The notes below the pieces were generated by a model. The model saw only the letters and a program-made list of their open reading frames with translations. It was not told where the DNA came from and did not search any database. 64,000 nucleotides of DNA, taken from positions 52,569-116,568 of IMG/VR virus record IMGVR_UViG_3300032770_000009. The stretch is one strand, 5' to 3'. Made by a program: the position numbers and the translations under genes. This document shows, piece after piece, positions 21,124 through 26,764 of the stretch; position 1 is the stretch's first letter, and the number at the start of each line of letters is the position of its first letter. This stretch comes from a virus.

Positions 21124-21396
21124 TTAGAACAGCGGTGCGGTACCCATTGTGAAAATGAAACCCACATCCGAATTGTAGGACAGGATCTTGTATTCGAGAG
21201 TGAAATTGCTGATGTTAATGCTCTCCTTGGTAAGCCCGAAATCCGGGTTAAGGATAAGCTGGAGAAGCATAGTAGCGGCCTGCATTTCATCGGCACCATC
21301 CTTAAGAAGGACAGTCTGCGCTTCCACCACCGAAACTACCCCGGAAACAGTACTCACGTCTCCCGACACTACTACAACCATTGGGCGGTCAGTCAT
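21124..21396 (-). CDS. small protein (90 aa), unknown
   Basis: Start placed at the ATG with AGGAGG at good spacing (MTDRPMVVVVSGDVS). Beta-rich with repeated Val/Ser/Asp; the C-terminal half ends in hydrophobic GFIFTMGTAPLF. Own promoter at 21438-21467 upstream and structured DNA after its stop. Confidence 0.7.
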   Translation of the reverse strand: MTDRPMVVVVSGDVSTVSGVVSVVEAQTVLLKDGADEMQAATMLLQLILNPDFGLTKESINISNFTLEYKILSYNSDVGFIFTMGTAPLF

Positions 21397-21437
21397 CTTT
21401 CTACCTCCTGTTTGGTGCCCGTTGGGCTCATGTCTAC

Positions 21438-21467
21438 AAGCTACACCATGGGGGAGAAGCTTGTCAA
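21438..21467 (-). promoter_or_regulatory. promoter
   Basis: Minus strand TTGACA (21462-21467), 18 bp, TAGCTT (21438-21443), with ATGTCCGATT further upstream. Precedes the 21396 gene. Confidence 0.7.
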
Positions 21468-21505
21468 ATCTTGGTGTAAAATCGGACATTAGGTAGTATT
21501 GCAGG

Positions 21506-21841
21506 TCAGACCATGAACGGGCGGTAAGACAAGGTGTAGAAGTCATAGCCTACGGCCTTTACTTCTTCTACAGTCAGAATCTTACCCTCTGGTGGCCTGC
21601 CCTTAAGTTTGAAGCACAAGCACACATCTTCTAGCTTGTGGCTGTACTCTATGCGGTTAACTGGCACCGTGATGCCTAGCAGTTCAGTTAGTATCTGTGC
21701 TGTGGACTCATGTCCTATAGCGGAGATGATGTCATCACTGTAGATCTCGACAAGAGTTAGCGCATCTGCTAGAGTCCTGTCTAGTAGCCAGTACCTACCT
21801 GGTACGGTTACGATGGTGGTGTTAAGTAGAACTAGAGCCAT
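21506..21841 (-). CDS. acrIII-1: DUF1874 / AcrIII-1-type viral ring nuclease
   Basis: A 111-aa protein that matches the DUF1874 (STIV B116-like) family end to end: an N-terminal strand (LVLLNTTIVT), then SAIGHESTAQILTELLGITV, PVNRIE and RPPEGKILTVEE. In the characterised AcrIII-1 enzymes the His of the IGH(D/E)xT motif (H44 here) is the general acid that cleaves cyclic tetra-adenylate (cA4), and a Glu in the (P/L)EGK segment (E85 here) also lies at the active site. By degrading cA4 these enzymes switch off Csx1/Csm6-type effectors of type III CRISPR. The neighbours are small unknown genes. Activity here is inferred from motifs. Confidence 0.85.
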   Translation of the reverse strand: MALVLLNTTIVTVPGRYWLLDRTLADALTLVEIYSDDIISAIGHESTAQILTELLGITVPVNRIEYSHKLEDVCLCFKLKGRPPEGKILTVEEVKAVGYDFYTLSYRPFMV

Positions 21842-21850
21842 GTCACTCTC

Positions 21851-22075
21851 TTACTGGTAGGCGTAGCGGCTGAGACTGTAATCGTAGTCGCCGTATTCGT
21901 CGTAGAAATCACTAGGACCATGACTACTGGAGTTAATTCCTATATTAAATTCCGTGGTTCGGTTGTTACGCTGATGATTCACACCTTGCCTTGTTCGTCT
22001 TCTGGAGTTGAAACGCACCTTGCCGTTATAAGCGCGGTGCGGGTTTTCAGGGTCGAACTTAAAGCTTTTTGACAT
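21851..22075 (-). CDS. Arg/Asn-rich small protein (74 aa)
   Basis: N-terminal half very basic (VRFNSRRRTRQGVNHQRNNR), C-terminal half acidic and Tyr-rich (DEYGDYDYSLSRYAY). Disordered-looking; located just upstream of the ring nuclease gene. Function unknown. Confidence 0.6.
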   Translation of the reverse strand: MSKSFKFDPENPHRAYNGKVRFNSRRRTRQGVNHQRNNRTTEFNIGINSSSHGPSDFYDEYGDYDYSLSRYAYQ

Positions 22076-22125
22076 TAACTAGATTATCCGATCTTGAGAT
22101 TTTTATTTCTCTTTTTATTATAAGC

Positions 22126-22170
22126 TCCCGCCGCTGGATTGAACCAGCGCAAATGCATTCCTTCGCGGGA
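22126..22170 (-). tRNA. tRNA-like minihelix
   Basis: Minus strand: TCCCGC/GCGGGA acceptor-like stem stacked on a T-arm-like hairpin CGCTGG-TTCAAT-CCAGCG (loop one short). D- and anticodon arms are missing, replaced by 14 nt. It lies 10 bp after the stop of the 22181 gene. Most simply a deletion remnant of a tRNA gene; could also act as a 3' RNA end or terminator. Confidence 0.5.
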
Positions 22171-22180
22171 TAACCATTTA

Positions 22181-22510
22181 CTACTTGATGCAATTGCCCT
22201 TTTCATCATGCTCATGGCCGGTAATAGTTTCCATTAGCGTTTCTTGTGGCAAACCTAGAATCCCCGCTATAATCTCGATGATGATGGACATCTGCACACC
22301 CTGAATGATGTCTAGTGACTCCTCGTCACCATCAAGGTTTGTTTCGTCATCGCGTGTGATATCCGAAACAGTGACCTGGAAGTCACGCAGAGACGGAGAC
22401 GAAAGAAGCTCGTTAGCAACGAACTCCAGTGTGTCATTTCTAAGCACTTCATCAGGAACATTATCGTTGAAGCTACTTAGGTACGAGAGCGTAACCTTGC
22501 GCTTAGCCAT
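22181..22510 (-). CDS. acidic protein (109 aa), unknown
   Basis: Ribosome site GGAGGTAC before the ATG. Acidic middle (DDETNLDGDEESLDI) and hydrophobic C-terminal helix (MSIIIEIIAGILGL). No family recognised. Confidence 0.65.
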   Translation of the reverse strand: MAKRKVTLSYLSSFNDNVPDEVLRNDTLEFVANELLSSPSLRDFQVTVSDITRDDETNLDGDEESLDIIQGVQMSIIIEIIAGILGLPQETLMETITGHEHDEKGNCIK

Positions 22511-22582
22511 TTTGCTGTACCTCCGGTCGTGTTTCGCGTACTATAATTTAATTTCTGAATTAACTTTTACGTTATTGGCTGT

Positions 22583-22610
22583 GGCGGGTTTTGTCCTGGT
22601 TTGTCCCGCC
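22583..22610 (-). terminator. GC-rich hairpin after 22654 gene
   Basis: GGCGGG/CCCGCC stem with a 16-nt loop, 44 bp past the stop of the 22654-23040 gene. No T-run; modest confidence as a terminator. Confidence 0.45.
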
Positions 22611-22653
22611 TTACCGTCATTTTCTCAGGGACGGCGTTCACCAGATCTAAAAA

Positions 22654-23040
22654 TTAGATTTCCTGGTCGTCGTCAACCGGCCTGTCAGAGTTAAGCTCAC
22701 GCTCCGCGCGCTCCGCACGGCTCATGGCGTCGATTGCCTGGTAACGTGAATCCTCACCATAACGCTTAACGTAGCTAAGCGCGTCATGAAGCGGGGTAAG
22801 ATTGATAACCGACAGAGACTCGTCAGCTTCAAGAGTAGTGATAAGACCACGCAGAGCATTCGCCACGGTCTTGTAGGCATCTACCTTAGCCAGGTTCTTC
22901 TGCTCGTTGTCACGGTAAGACTTGACGCTAGCCTGGCTAGTAGCAAGGCGCTCGGCTTCCTTCTTAGCCTTGCGGTCAGCAGTGAAGTCAGTGTGAGTAA
23001 CAGGGGCGAAAGCGATCTTGGCAGAAGCAGTAGCAGTCAT
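22654..23040 (-). CDS. coiled-coil-like protein (128 aa), unknown
   Basis: Preceded by AGGAGGAAAACAACAA. Ala/Lys/Glu-rich helix in residues 20-60 (ADRKAKKEAERLATSQASVKS) and acidic C-terminus (DRPVDDDQEI). Codon use GC-biased as for the 18880-19461 gene, consistent with strong expression from the promoter at 23238-23266. Confidence 0.65.
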   Translation of the reverse strand: MTATASAKIAFAPVTHTDFTADRKAKKEAERLATSQASVKSYRDNEQKNLAKVDAYKTVANALRGLITTLEADESLSVINLTPLHDALSYVKRYGEDSRYQAIDAMSRAERAERELNSDRPVDDDQEI

Positions 23041-23190
23041 TTGTTGTTTTCCTCCTAGGAATCGGGGTTTGTTATTTGTTGCTTGTCACATGTGGCTAGT
23101 CTAGTCACTTCGGGTAACTTCTCTAGCTAGAGAGTCAGTGAGCGTTCTGTCTTTTGAACTATAAGTACAATTCCCGGCTGACTAACGGTT

Positions 23191-23214
23191 ACTCGTTGAA
23201 GGATTCGAACCTTC
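23191..23214 (-). tRNA. tRNA remnant: T-arm plus 3' acceptor strand
   Basis: Minus strand GAAGG-TTCGAAT-CCTTC followed by AACGAGT, i.e. a perfect T-arm and a 7-nt acceptor 3' strand. The matching 5' strand and other arms are absent. It starts about 25 nt downstream of a promoter whose -10 and initial transcribed sequence equal those of the tRNA-cluster promoter. Confidence 0.5.
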
Positions 23215-23237
23215 CTAGTTTCTCGCTGACAGAAAGA

Positions 23238-23266
23238 ACACTACAGGGTTGACGGCCGTTTGTCAA
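23238..23266 (-). promoter_or_regulatory. promoter, twin of the tRNA-cluster promoter
   Basis: Minus strand TTGACA (23261-23266), 17 bp, TAGTGT (23238-23243), followed by TTCTTTCTGTCAG as at the 411-439 promoter, and preceded by two GTCCGA-type elements. Drives the tRNA remnant and the 22654-23040 gene. Confidence 0.75.
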
Positions 23267-23352
23267 ATCCGACTTTCAGGGCAAATCGGACATTTCGGAC
23301 TGAAAATCGGTATGGCCCTGTACGGGGCAGAGAGCCAATCTAAGACAGGAAA

Positions 23353-23383
23353 GGGTCTAGGTCATGGAATTTGACCTAGACCC
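23353..23383 (-). terminator. hairpin terminator
   Basis: 12-bp perfect stem GGGTCTAGGTCA/TGACCTAGACCC, loop 7, followed on the minus strand by TTTCC; about 45 bp after the stop of the 23426 gene. Confidence 0.8.
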
Positions 23384-23425
23384 CCCTTTAAAGCCTTGTA
23401 CGTGGCGCTGTGAGCCGTACAGAGC

Positions 23426-23689
23426 CTAATCCTGCTGATCGAAGACATACACTTCGTCTGAGTCGTCAAATTCGTAAGATTGGAGTGTACCGGGAATAAC
23501 TTTGAATTCTAGCCTGTTAATAAAATTGGGATGCTGCACCGCCTCTACACGCACTACCGGAATCGTGGTATTATAACCGTCCGACTCAGGCTGACCTAGT
23601 GACTTGTACACTACAGTGTCCTCTATATTCAGTGAAAACACAGAGTAAGGCTGGAGTTCTTCTATTCCAGTTAGTGTTACGTCGATCAT
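23426..23689 (-). CDS. small acidic protein (87 aa), unknown
   Basis: AAGGAGGAATAATG start context. Beta-rich first half, acidic end (FDDSDEVYVFDQQD). No family recognised. Confidence 0.65.
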   Translation of the reverse strand: MIDVTLTGIEELQPYSVFSLNIEDTVVYKSLGQPESDGYNTTIPVVRVEAVQHPNFINRLEFKVIPGTLQSYEFDDSDEVYVFDQQD

Positions 23690-23731
23690 TATTCCTCCTT
23701 GTGTTGTTATATTGTCTGCTGTAAAGTTAAA

Positions 23732-23762
23732 GCCCCTAAGTTACTTGTTTTCACTTAGGGGC
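23732..23762 (-). terminator. hairpin terminator
   Basis: 10-bp stem GCCCCTAAGT/ACTTAGGGGC, loop 11; on the minus strand TTTAACTTT follows. Ends the LysM-transglycosylase gene. Confidence 0.8.
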
Positions 23763-23807
23763 CTGCGCGGTTAATGCCCAATATAGCTTAAGTAAGTTTC
23801 AGGGAGA

Positions 23808-24527
23808 TTAGTACCATCCGTTGGCTAGGTGGAACGTCCACGCTCCACATGCTGAGCCGTATGTTGGATTAACATAATCTTCTACCATCCACTTTAGCTG
23901 TGTTTCACCGTTTGTTGCCCAATCTGCGCCTGCTACAGACATTTTGGACCCAGGAAGTGCCTGGGGAATTCCGTATGCTCCTGAAGAGGGATTGGCGGCG
24001 TAAATATTCCAGCTAGATTCTGAATTGATTATTGAATTAAGGCAGCTAAACTGCTGCTGATTACCTCCGACAAGTTCCAGCGCGTAACTTTGCAATGAGC
24101 CGTTCGCTTGTGACGTATAACTCGTTACGCTTGCTTCTGTAGCGGGTGCACTTGTCTTCGGTGCTGTATAAGGTGTTACATTTTCCACTGCGGGTAGAAC
24201 TATCTTGCAGGTCATATTCTCAGATGGTATCTGCATCCTCTCGCCAGGAGAGATAGCATTAGGATTTGACCCTATCAGCTTCCTGTTGTCACAGTACATG
24301 GATTGCCATGTAAGATGGTAAACAGGAGCTATCGTAGCCAGGCTGTCACCCTTCTTTACTACATAAGTGACTGGCATGTGCGCTGCAACTTGCTTTGATA
24401 CTGCAACTGGACTGCTGTAGTAAACATGCGGTGTCACTTGCGCGCTTGCTGCCTGTGTTGGTTGTATAGCCACTAGCACTCCGACTAGGAGAGTCAGCAC
24501 TAGTGTTAGTACCCGGATGAATCTCAT
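23808..24527 (-). CDS. secreted LysM + lytic-transglycosylase-like protein
   Basis: Start set at 24527 (MRFIRVLTLVL) with GGAAAGGAAATC upstream. Residues 1-30 form a Sec signal peptide ending near QAASA. A LysM domain follows (about 52-105: YVVKKGDSLATIAPVYHLTW ... IPSE). After a Thr/Ser/Ala linker comes an SLT/Rpf-like domain (about 155-239: LNSIINSESSWNIYAANPSSGAYGIPQALPGSKM) with the catalytic-type Glu in NSESSW. Exported proteins of this kind cleave peptidoglycan in Actinobacteria. In a phage it could act in lysis or in resuscitating host growth; no holin neighbour is obvious. Confidence 0.8.
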   Translation of the reverse strand: MRFIRVLTLVLTLLVGVLVAIQPTQAASAQVTPHVYYSSPVAVSKQVAAHMPVTYVVKKGDSLATIAPVYHLTWQSMYCDNRKLIGSNPNAISPGERMQIPSENMTCKIVLPAVENVTPYTAPKTSAPATEASVTSYTSQANGSLQSYALELVGGNQQQFSCLNSIINSESSWNIYAANPSSGAYGIPQALPGSKMSVAGADWATNGETQLKWMVEDYVNPTYGSACGAWTFHLANGWY

Positions 24528-24556
24528 GATTTCCTTTCCGGGCATCTTCCGCGAAT

Positions 24557-24586
24557 GAGTAAGGGGGCTTTTACACCCCCTTACTC
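24557..24586 (-). terminator. hairpin terminator
   Basis: 11-bp stem GAGTAAGGGGG/CCCCCTTACTC, loop 8, 12 bp after the stop of the 24599 gene. No T-run. Confidence 0.65.
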
Positions 24587-24598
24587 TGTAACGACAAT

Positions 24599-24997
24599 TT
24601 AGTATCTGACTGAATACGAGCCGTCTTCGGTTTCTTCACCGTCGTCGTTCCAGTCAGCATCCTCTTCGTCGTAATCTGCACCTTCATATCTTTCTTCATC
24701 AGGCAGATATGAAGTAAAATCATCGGAGCCGTTCCGTTCAATTAGGTATTCTTCAGGGTCGTAATGCACTACCCTATCGGCGTCACTAACTACAGTTAGT
24801 TCCTGCTCGATTTCCGCAAGTTCTTCTTTGGTTGGCTCTAGACCCACGAAGTCACCATCGAACTGAGACATTGCGATTGCCTGCCTTTTCATTTCGCTTC
24901 TTGTAGAACGGTGGTCGTGAATGCCTGCTGCGTTGCTACGTCTAAGTTCGGTAAGACGCCTGCCTACTTCGTTGTTATCGCGCCGCAGTGTTGGCAT
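24599..24997 (-). CDS. acidic protein (132 aa), unknown
   Basis: Basic N-terminal 40 residues (RRLTELRRSNAAG) and a very acidic C-terminus (YDEEDADWNDDGEETEDG). Such charge polarity is common in DNA-mimic or regulatory phage proteins, but no family is recognised. Confidence 0.6.
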   Translation of the reverse strand: MPTLRRDNNEVGRRLTELRRSNAAGIHDHRSTRSEMKRQAIAMSQFDGDFVGLEPTKEELAEIEQELTVVSDADRVVHYDPEEYLIERNGSDDFTSYLPDEERYEGADYDEEDADWNDDGEETEDGSYSVRY

Positions 24998-25044
24998 TTG
25001 AATCTTCCCTGAGATAATTCTATCACCGGCCCGTTACACACCAT
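24964..25044 (-). CDS. microprotein (26 aa) with zinc knuckle
   Basis: ATG overlapping the end of the 25034 gene; MVCN at the start and FKCQHCGAITTK at the end. Overlaps the next start by 34 nt. Short but with a convincing CxxC pattern. Confidence 0.4.
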   Translation of the reverse strand: MVCNGPVIELSQGRFKCQHCGAITTK

Positions 25045-25423
25045 GCATACTTGGCTCGGGGTTCGGCAGTATAACCGCTGTAAGTCCGAGTGACGGGCAG
25101 GAGAAAAACGGGAAGTTACTGAGAGGATCGACATTTGCTGCCTTTACTTGTGGGTTAGGGTCCGGGTCATCATCATCATCATCGAATTCATCGTCGTCAT
25201 CCCACTTTCCGTCATCCCATGTGATCAGGTAGATTATGGAATGCTTGTACTTTCCATCATCGCTAGTCATATAACGGTGGATCTCGATTTCCAGTTCGTT
25301 TCCTGCATGATCTTCGCAGAACTCGAAATAAGTACCACCTAGCATAAGTGCATTCCGGTAATGATACTCGAAAGTACCTAGTGCCTGCGTTCCGTTGTAT
25401 TCGACGGTGAAGGTGTGTCGCAT
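25034..25423 (-). CDS. protein with poly-Asp tract (129 aa)
   Basis: N-terminal 70 residues form a mixed domain with an aromatic/His core; then a run of nearly pure Asp (WDDDDEFDDDDDDPDPNP) encoded by a GAT/GAC simple repeat (about 25165-25205), then a hydrophobic tail. Function unknown. Confidence 0.65.
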   Translation of the reverse strand: MRHTFTVEYNGTQALGTFEYHYRNALMLGGTYFEFCEDHAGNELEIEIHRYMTSDDGKYKHSIIYLITWDDGKWDDDDEFDDDDDDPDPNPQVKAANVDPLSNFPFFSCPSLGLTAVILPNPEPSMHGV

Positions 25424-25432
25424 TGCTTCTCC

Positions 25433-25678
25433 TTAATCGAGTTCGAATTCTTTGAATGTGTTAACTACCAGGAATTCTTCTATGTCCCAGGAATGCTCAA
25501 TCATGTCATGTCTGGCACAATAAAGGGCCGCCATGCTGCTATAGCTTTTGTGAGTGATTTCCTTCGAAACAGATGAATTCCATACCAAAAATGCTGCTAT
25601 AGACCTGTTATTGCTGTATTCTTTTTGAAGTTTTTCCCTTAGCTCAGATGTTAGCACTGGCTTCGTTGCTGATGTCAT
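25433..25678 (-). CDS. small protein (81 aa), leaderless gene
   Basis: The ATG is 8 nt after the -10 box of its promoter, leaving no room for a ribosome site; a TTG two codons upstream is an alternative start. Helical, with Lys/Glu-rich N-terminus and aromatic middle. Function unknown. Confidence 0.6.
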   Translation of the reverse strand: MTSATKPVLTSELREKLQKEYSNNRSIAAFLVWNSSVSKEITHKSYSSMAALYCARHDMIEHSWDIEEFLVVNTFKEFELD

Positions 25679-25685
25679 GAGCAAG

Positions 25686-25715
25686 ATCCTAGCACGCCTC
25701 CAGAGTGCCTGTCAA
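25686..25715 (-). promoter_or_regulatory. promoter giving a leaderless transcript
   Basis: Minus strand TTGACA (25710-25715), 18 bp, TAGGAT (25686-25691), preceded by GTGTCCGAC. Expected +1 falls at or 1-2 nt before the ATG at 25678. Confidence 0.7.
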
Positions 25716-25752
25716 GTCGGACACGACGGGGCAAACAGGACATTTCAGGACA

Positions 25753-26118
25753 TCAGGGAGATATGGGGTCAGCTTGGCATGTGCTGTCAGCGTAAACCGT
25801 TGAAAACATGATGGTGTTTGTTATCTTCGGGTTATCTGGGTAATAGTATGTCGCCTGAGTCTGATACCTTCCCGGCTTTACCTTTATGCACTGATACACA
25901 ACTTCTGGCTCATTAGGCTGGTAGTTGTTGTATCCGTAGAGTGGATAAGGTCCGTTTCCGTTGTTCATGCTGTCGTACTGGTTTTCAGCATGAGATGTGT
26001 TGTAGGCAGCATCAGATGCGGCTGTGACAACAGCGTAGGCAGTAACCGCAGTAAATGTCATCGCAGCTATGCAACTAGTAGTAACGATCATCCCACGCTG
26101 GTAACGAGTATTTTTCAT
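25753..26118 (-). CDS. exported or membrane-anchored protein (121 aa), leaderless gene
   Basis: Residues 1-9 basic, 10-33 hydrophobic (MIVTTSCIAAMTFTAVTAYAVV), i.e. a signal peptide or anchor; the rest is Asn/Tyr/Pro-rich with two Cys (QCIKV, STCQA), probably a small extracellular domain. The ATG sits 7 nt after the -10 box. Possible superinfection-exclusion type protein, but this is only a guess from topology. Confidence 0.65.
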   Translation of the reverse strand: MKNTRYQRGMIVTTSCIAAMTFTAVTAYAVVTAASDAAYNTSHAENQYDSMNNGNGPYPLYGYNNYQPNEPEVVYQCIKVKPGRYQTQATYYYPDNPKITNTIMFSTVYADSTCQADPISP

Positions 26119-26124
26119 GTCTCC

Positions 26125-26153
26125 AAACTACATCACCGTTGCAGCCCTGTCAA
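26125..26153 (-). promoter_or_regulatory. promoter giving a leaderless transcript
   Basis: Minus strand TTGACA (26148-26153), 17 bp, TAGTTT (26125-26130), preceded by GTCCGAC. The expected +1 is the A of the ATG at 26118. Confidence 0.7.
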
Positions 26154-26564
26154 GTCGGACAATTCGGACAAAACGGGCAGAACCGATTCGGCTTTTTCCT
26201 GATGTGGGCATACACCATTATTAAGTTGCCTACCACAGTTACAATTAAAACACAAAATACGAAGGTCGTCAGGATAGTTATTGTCAACTATCCACTTGTA
26301 TATAGATTTACCTATTTTATGCTCTCTACGTTGCACAGCACCATCGTCATTTATGTGGTCTATGGTTAGGAAGCGGTTTTCTTCCTCTCCACAGCACGCA
26401 CAAAAAGCTCCGTAATGCTCTAGGACAGCGTTTCTTGTTCTTGCGGCTAATAAGCTGCGGCGCTTGTTTTCGCACTCTCTACAGCGAGAATAAGTTCCCT
26501 TAAGTTCTCCACCAGTGAAAGCTTCTAATGGTTTTATCTGTTTGCACACTCTACACAATCTCAT
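26133..26564 (-). CDS. HNH-type endonuclease
   Basis: 143 aa. N-terminal zinc knuckle (LCRVCKQIKPLEAF ... CRECENKRR), then an HNH-like core: CACCGEEENRFLTIDHINDDG, DDLRILCFNCNCGRQ. The His-Asn pair and paired CxxC fit the fold. Closely related in layout to the 31372-31776 protein. Likely a free-standing homing-type nuclease. It lies at the end of the late-type unit and overlaps the upstream gene by 14 nt; its end overlaps the promoter of the next gene. Confidence 0.75.
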   Translation of the reverse strand: MRLCRVCKQIKPLEAFTGGELKGTYSRCRECENKRRSLLAARTRNAVLEHYGAFCACCGEEENRFLTIDHINDDGAVQRREHKIGKSIYKWIVDNNYPDDLRILCFNCNCGRQLNNGVCPHQEKAESVLPVLSELSDLTGLQR

Positions 26565-26763
26565 GTGTTACGCTTTCTACAAATTCTGGGGGAGGTAGTA
26601 CACCCTCACCAAAACATGTTTCGCAATCGTATTCTTCCCACTTGTCTAAGCCAGTACCTTTACATGAAGGGCATATTTCTTCTTCTGCGCTGTCCCATTC
26701 TTCAGTAAATTTATTTACGAGACTGGTTTCTTCATACTGGTCATTATCATAGTTGCTATTCAT
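26551..26763 (-). CDS. small zinc prot. with DnaJ-like CxxCxGxG (70 aa)
   Basis: ICPSCKGTGLDKWEEYDCETCFGEGVLPPP is the twin CxxCxGxG motif of DnaJ-type zinc centres (split here by 10 residues). Start at 26763 leaves 1 bp after the previous stop; an upstream alternative overlaps it. Function unknown. Confidence 0.65.
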   Translation of the reverse strand: MNSNYDNDQYEETSLVNKFTEEWDSAEEEICPSCKGTGLDKWEEYDCETCFGEGVLPPPEFVESVTHEIV

Positions 26764-26764
26764 G

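Larger units (their letters stand above)
23041..23425. other. non-coding control region (385 bp)
   Basis: No reading frame. Contains, from right to left on the minus strand: a small hairpin TGTACG/CGTACA (23397-23421), the terminator at 23353-23383, the 15-bp repeat CTGTACGGGGCAGAG (23318-23332), promoter upstream elements, the promoter and the tRNA remnant. Confidence 0.6.

Noticed and set aside
25165-25205. GAT/GAC simple repeat as a regulatory site
   Set aside because: It lies in frame within a gene and encodes a poly-Asp tract, which explains it.
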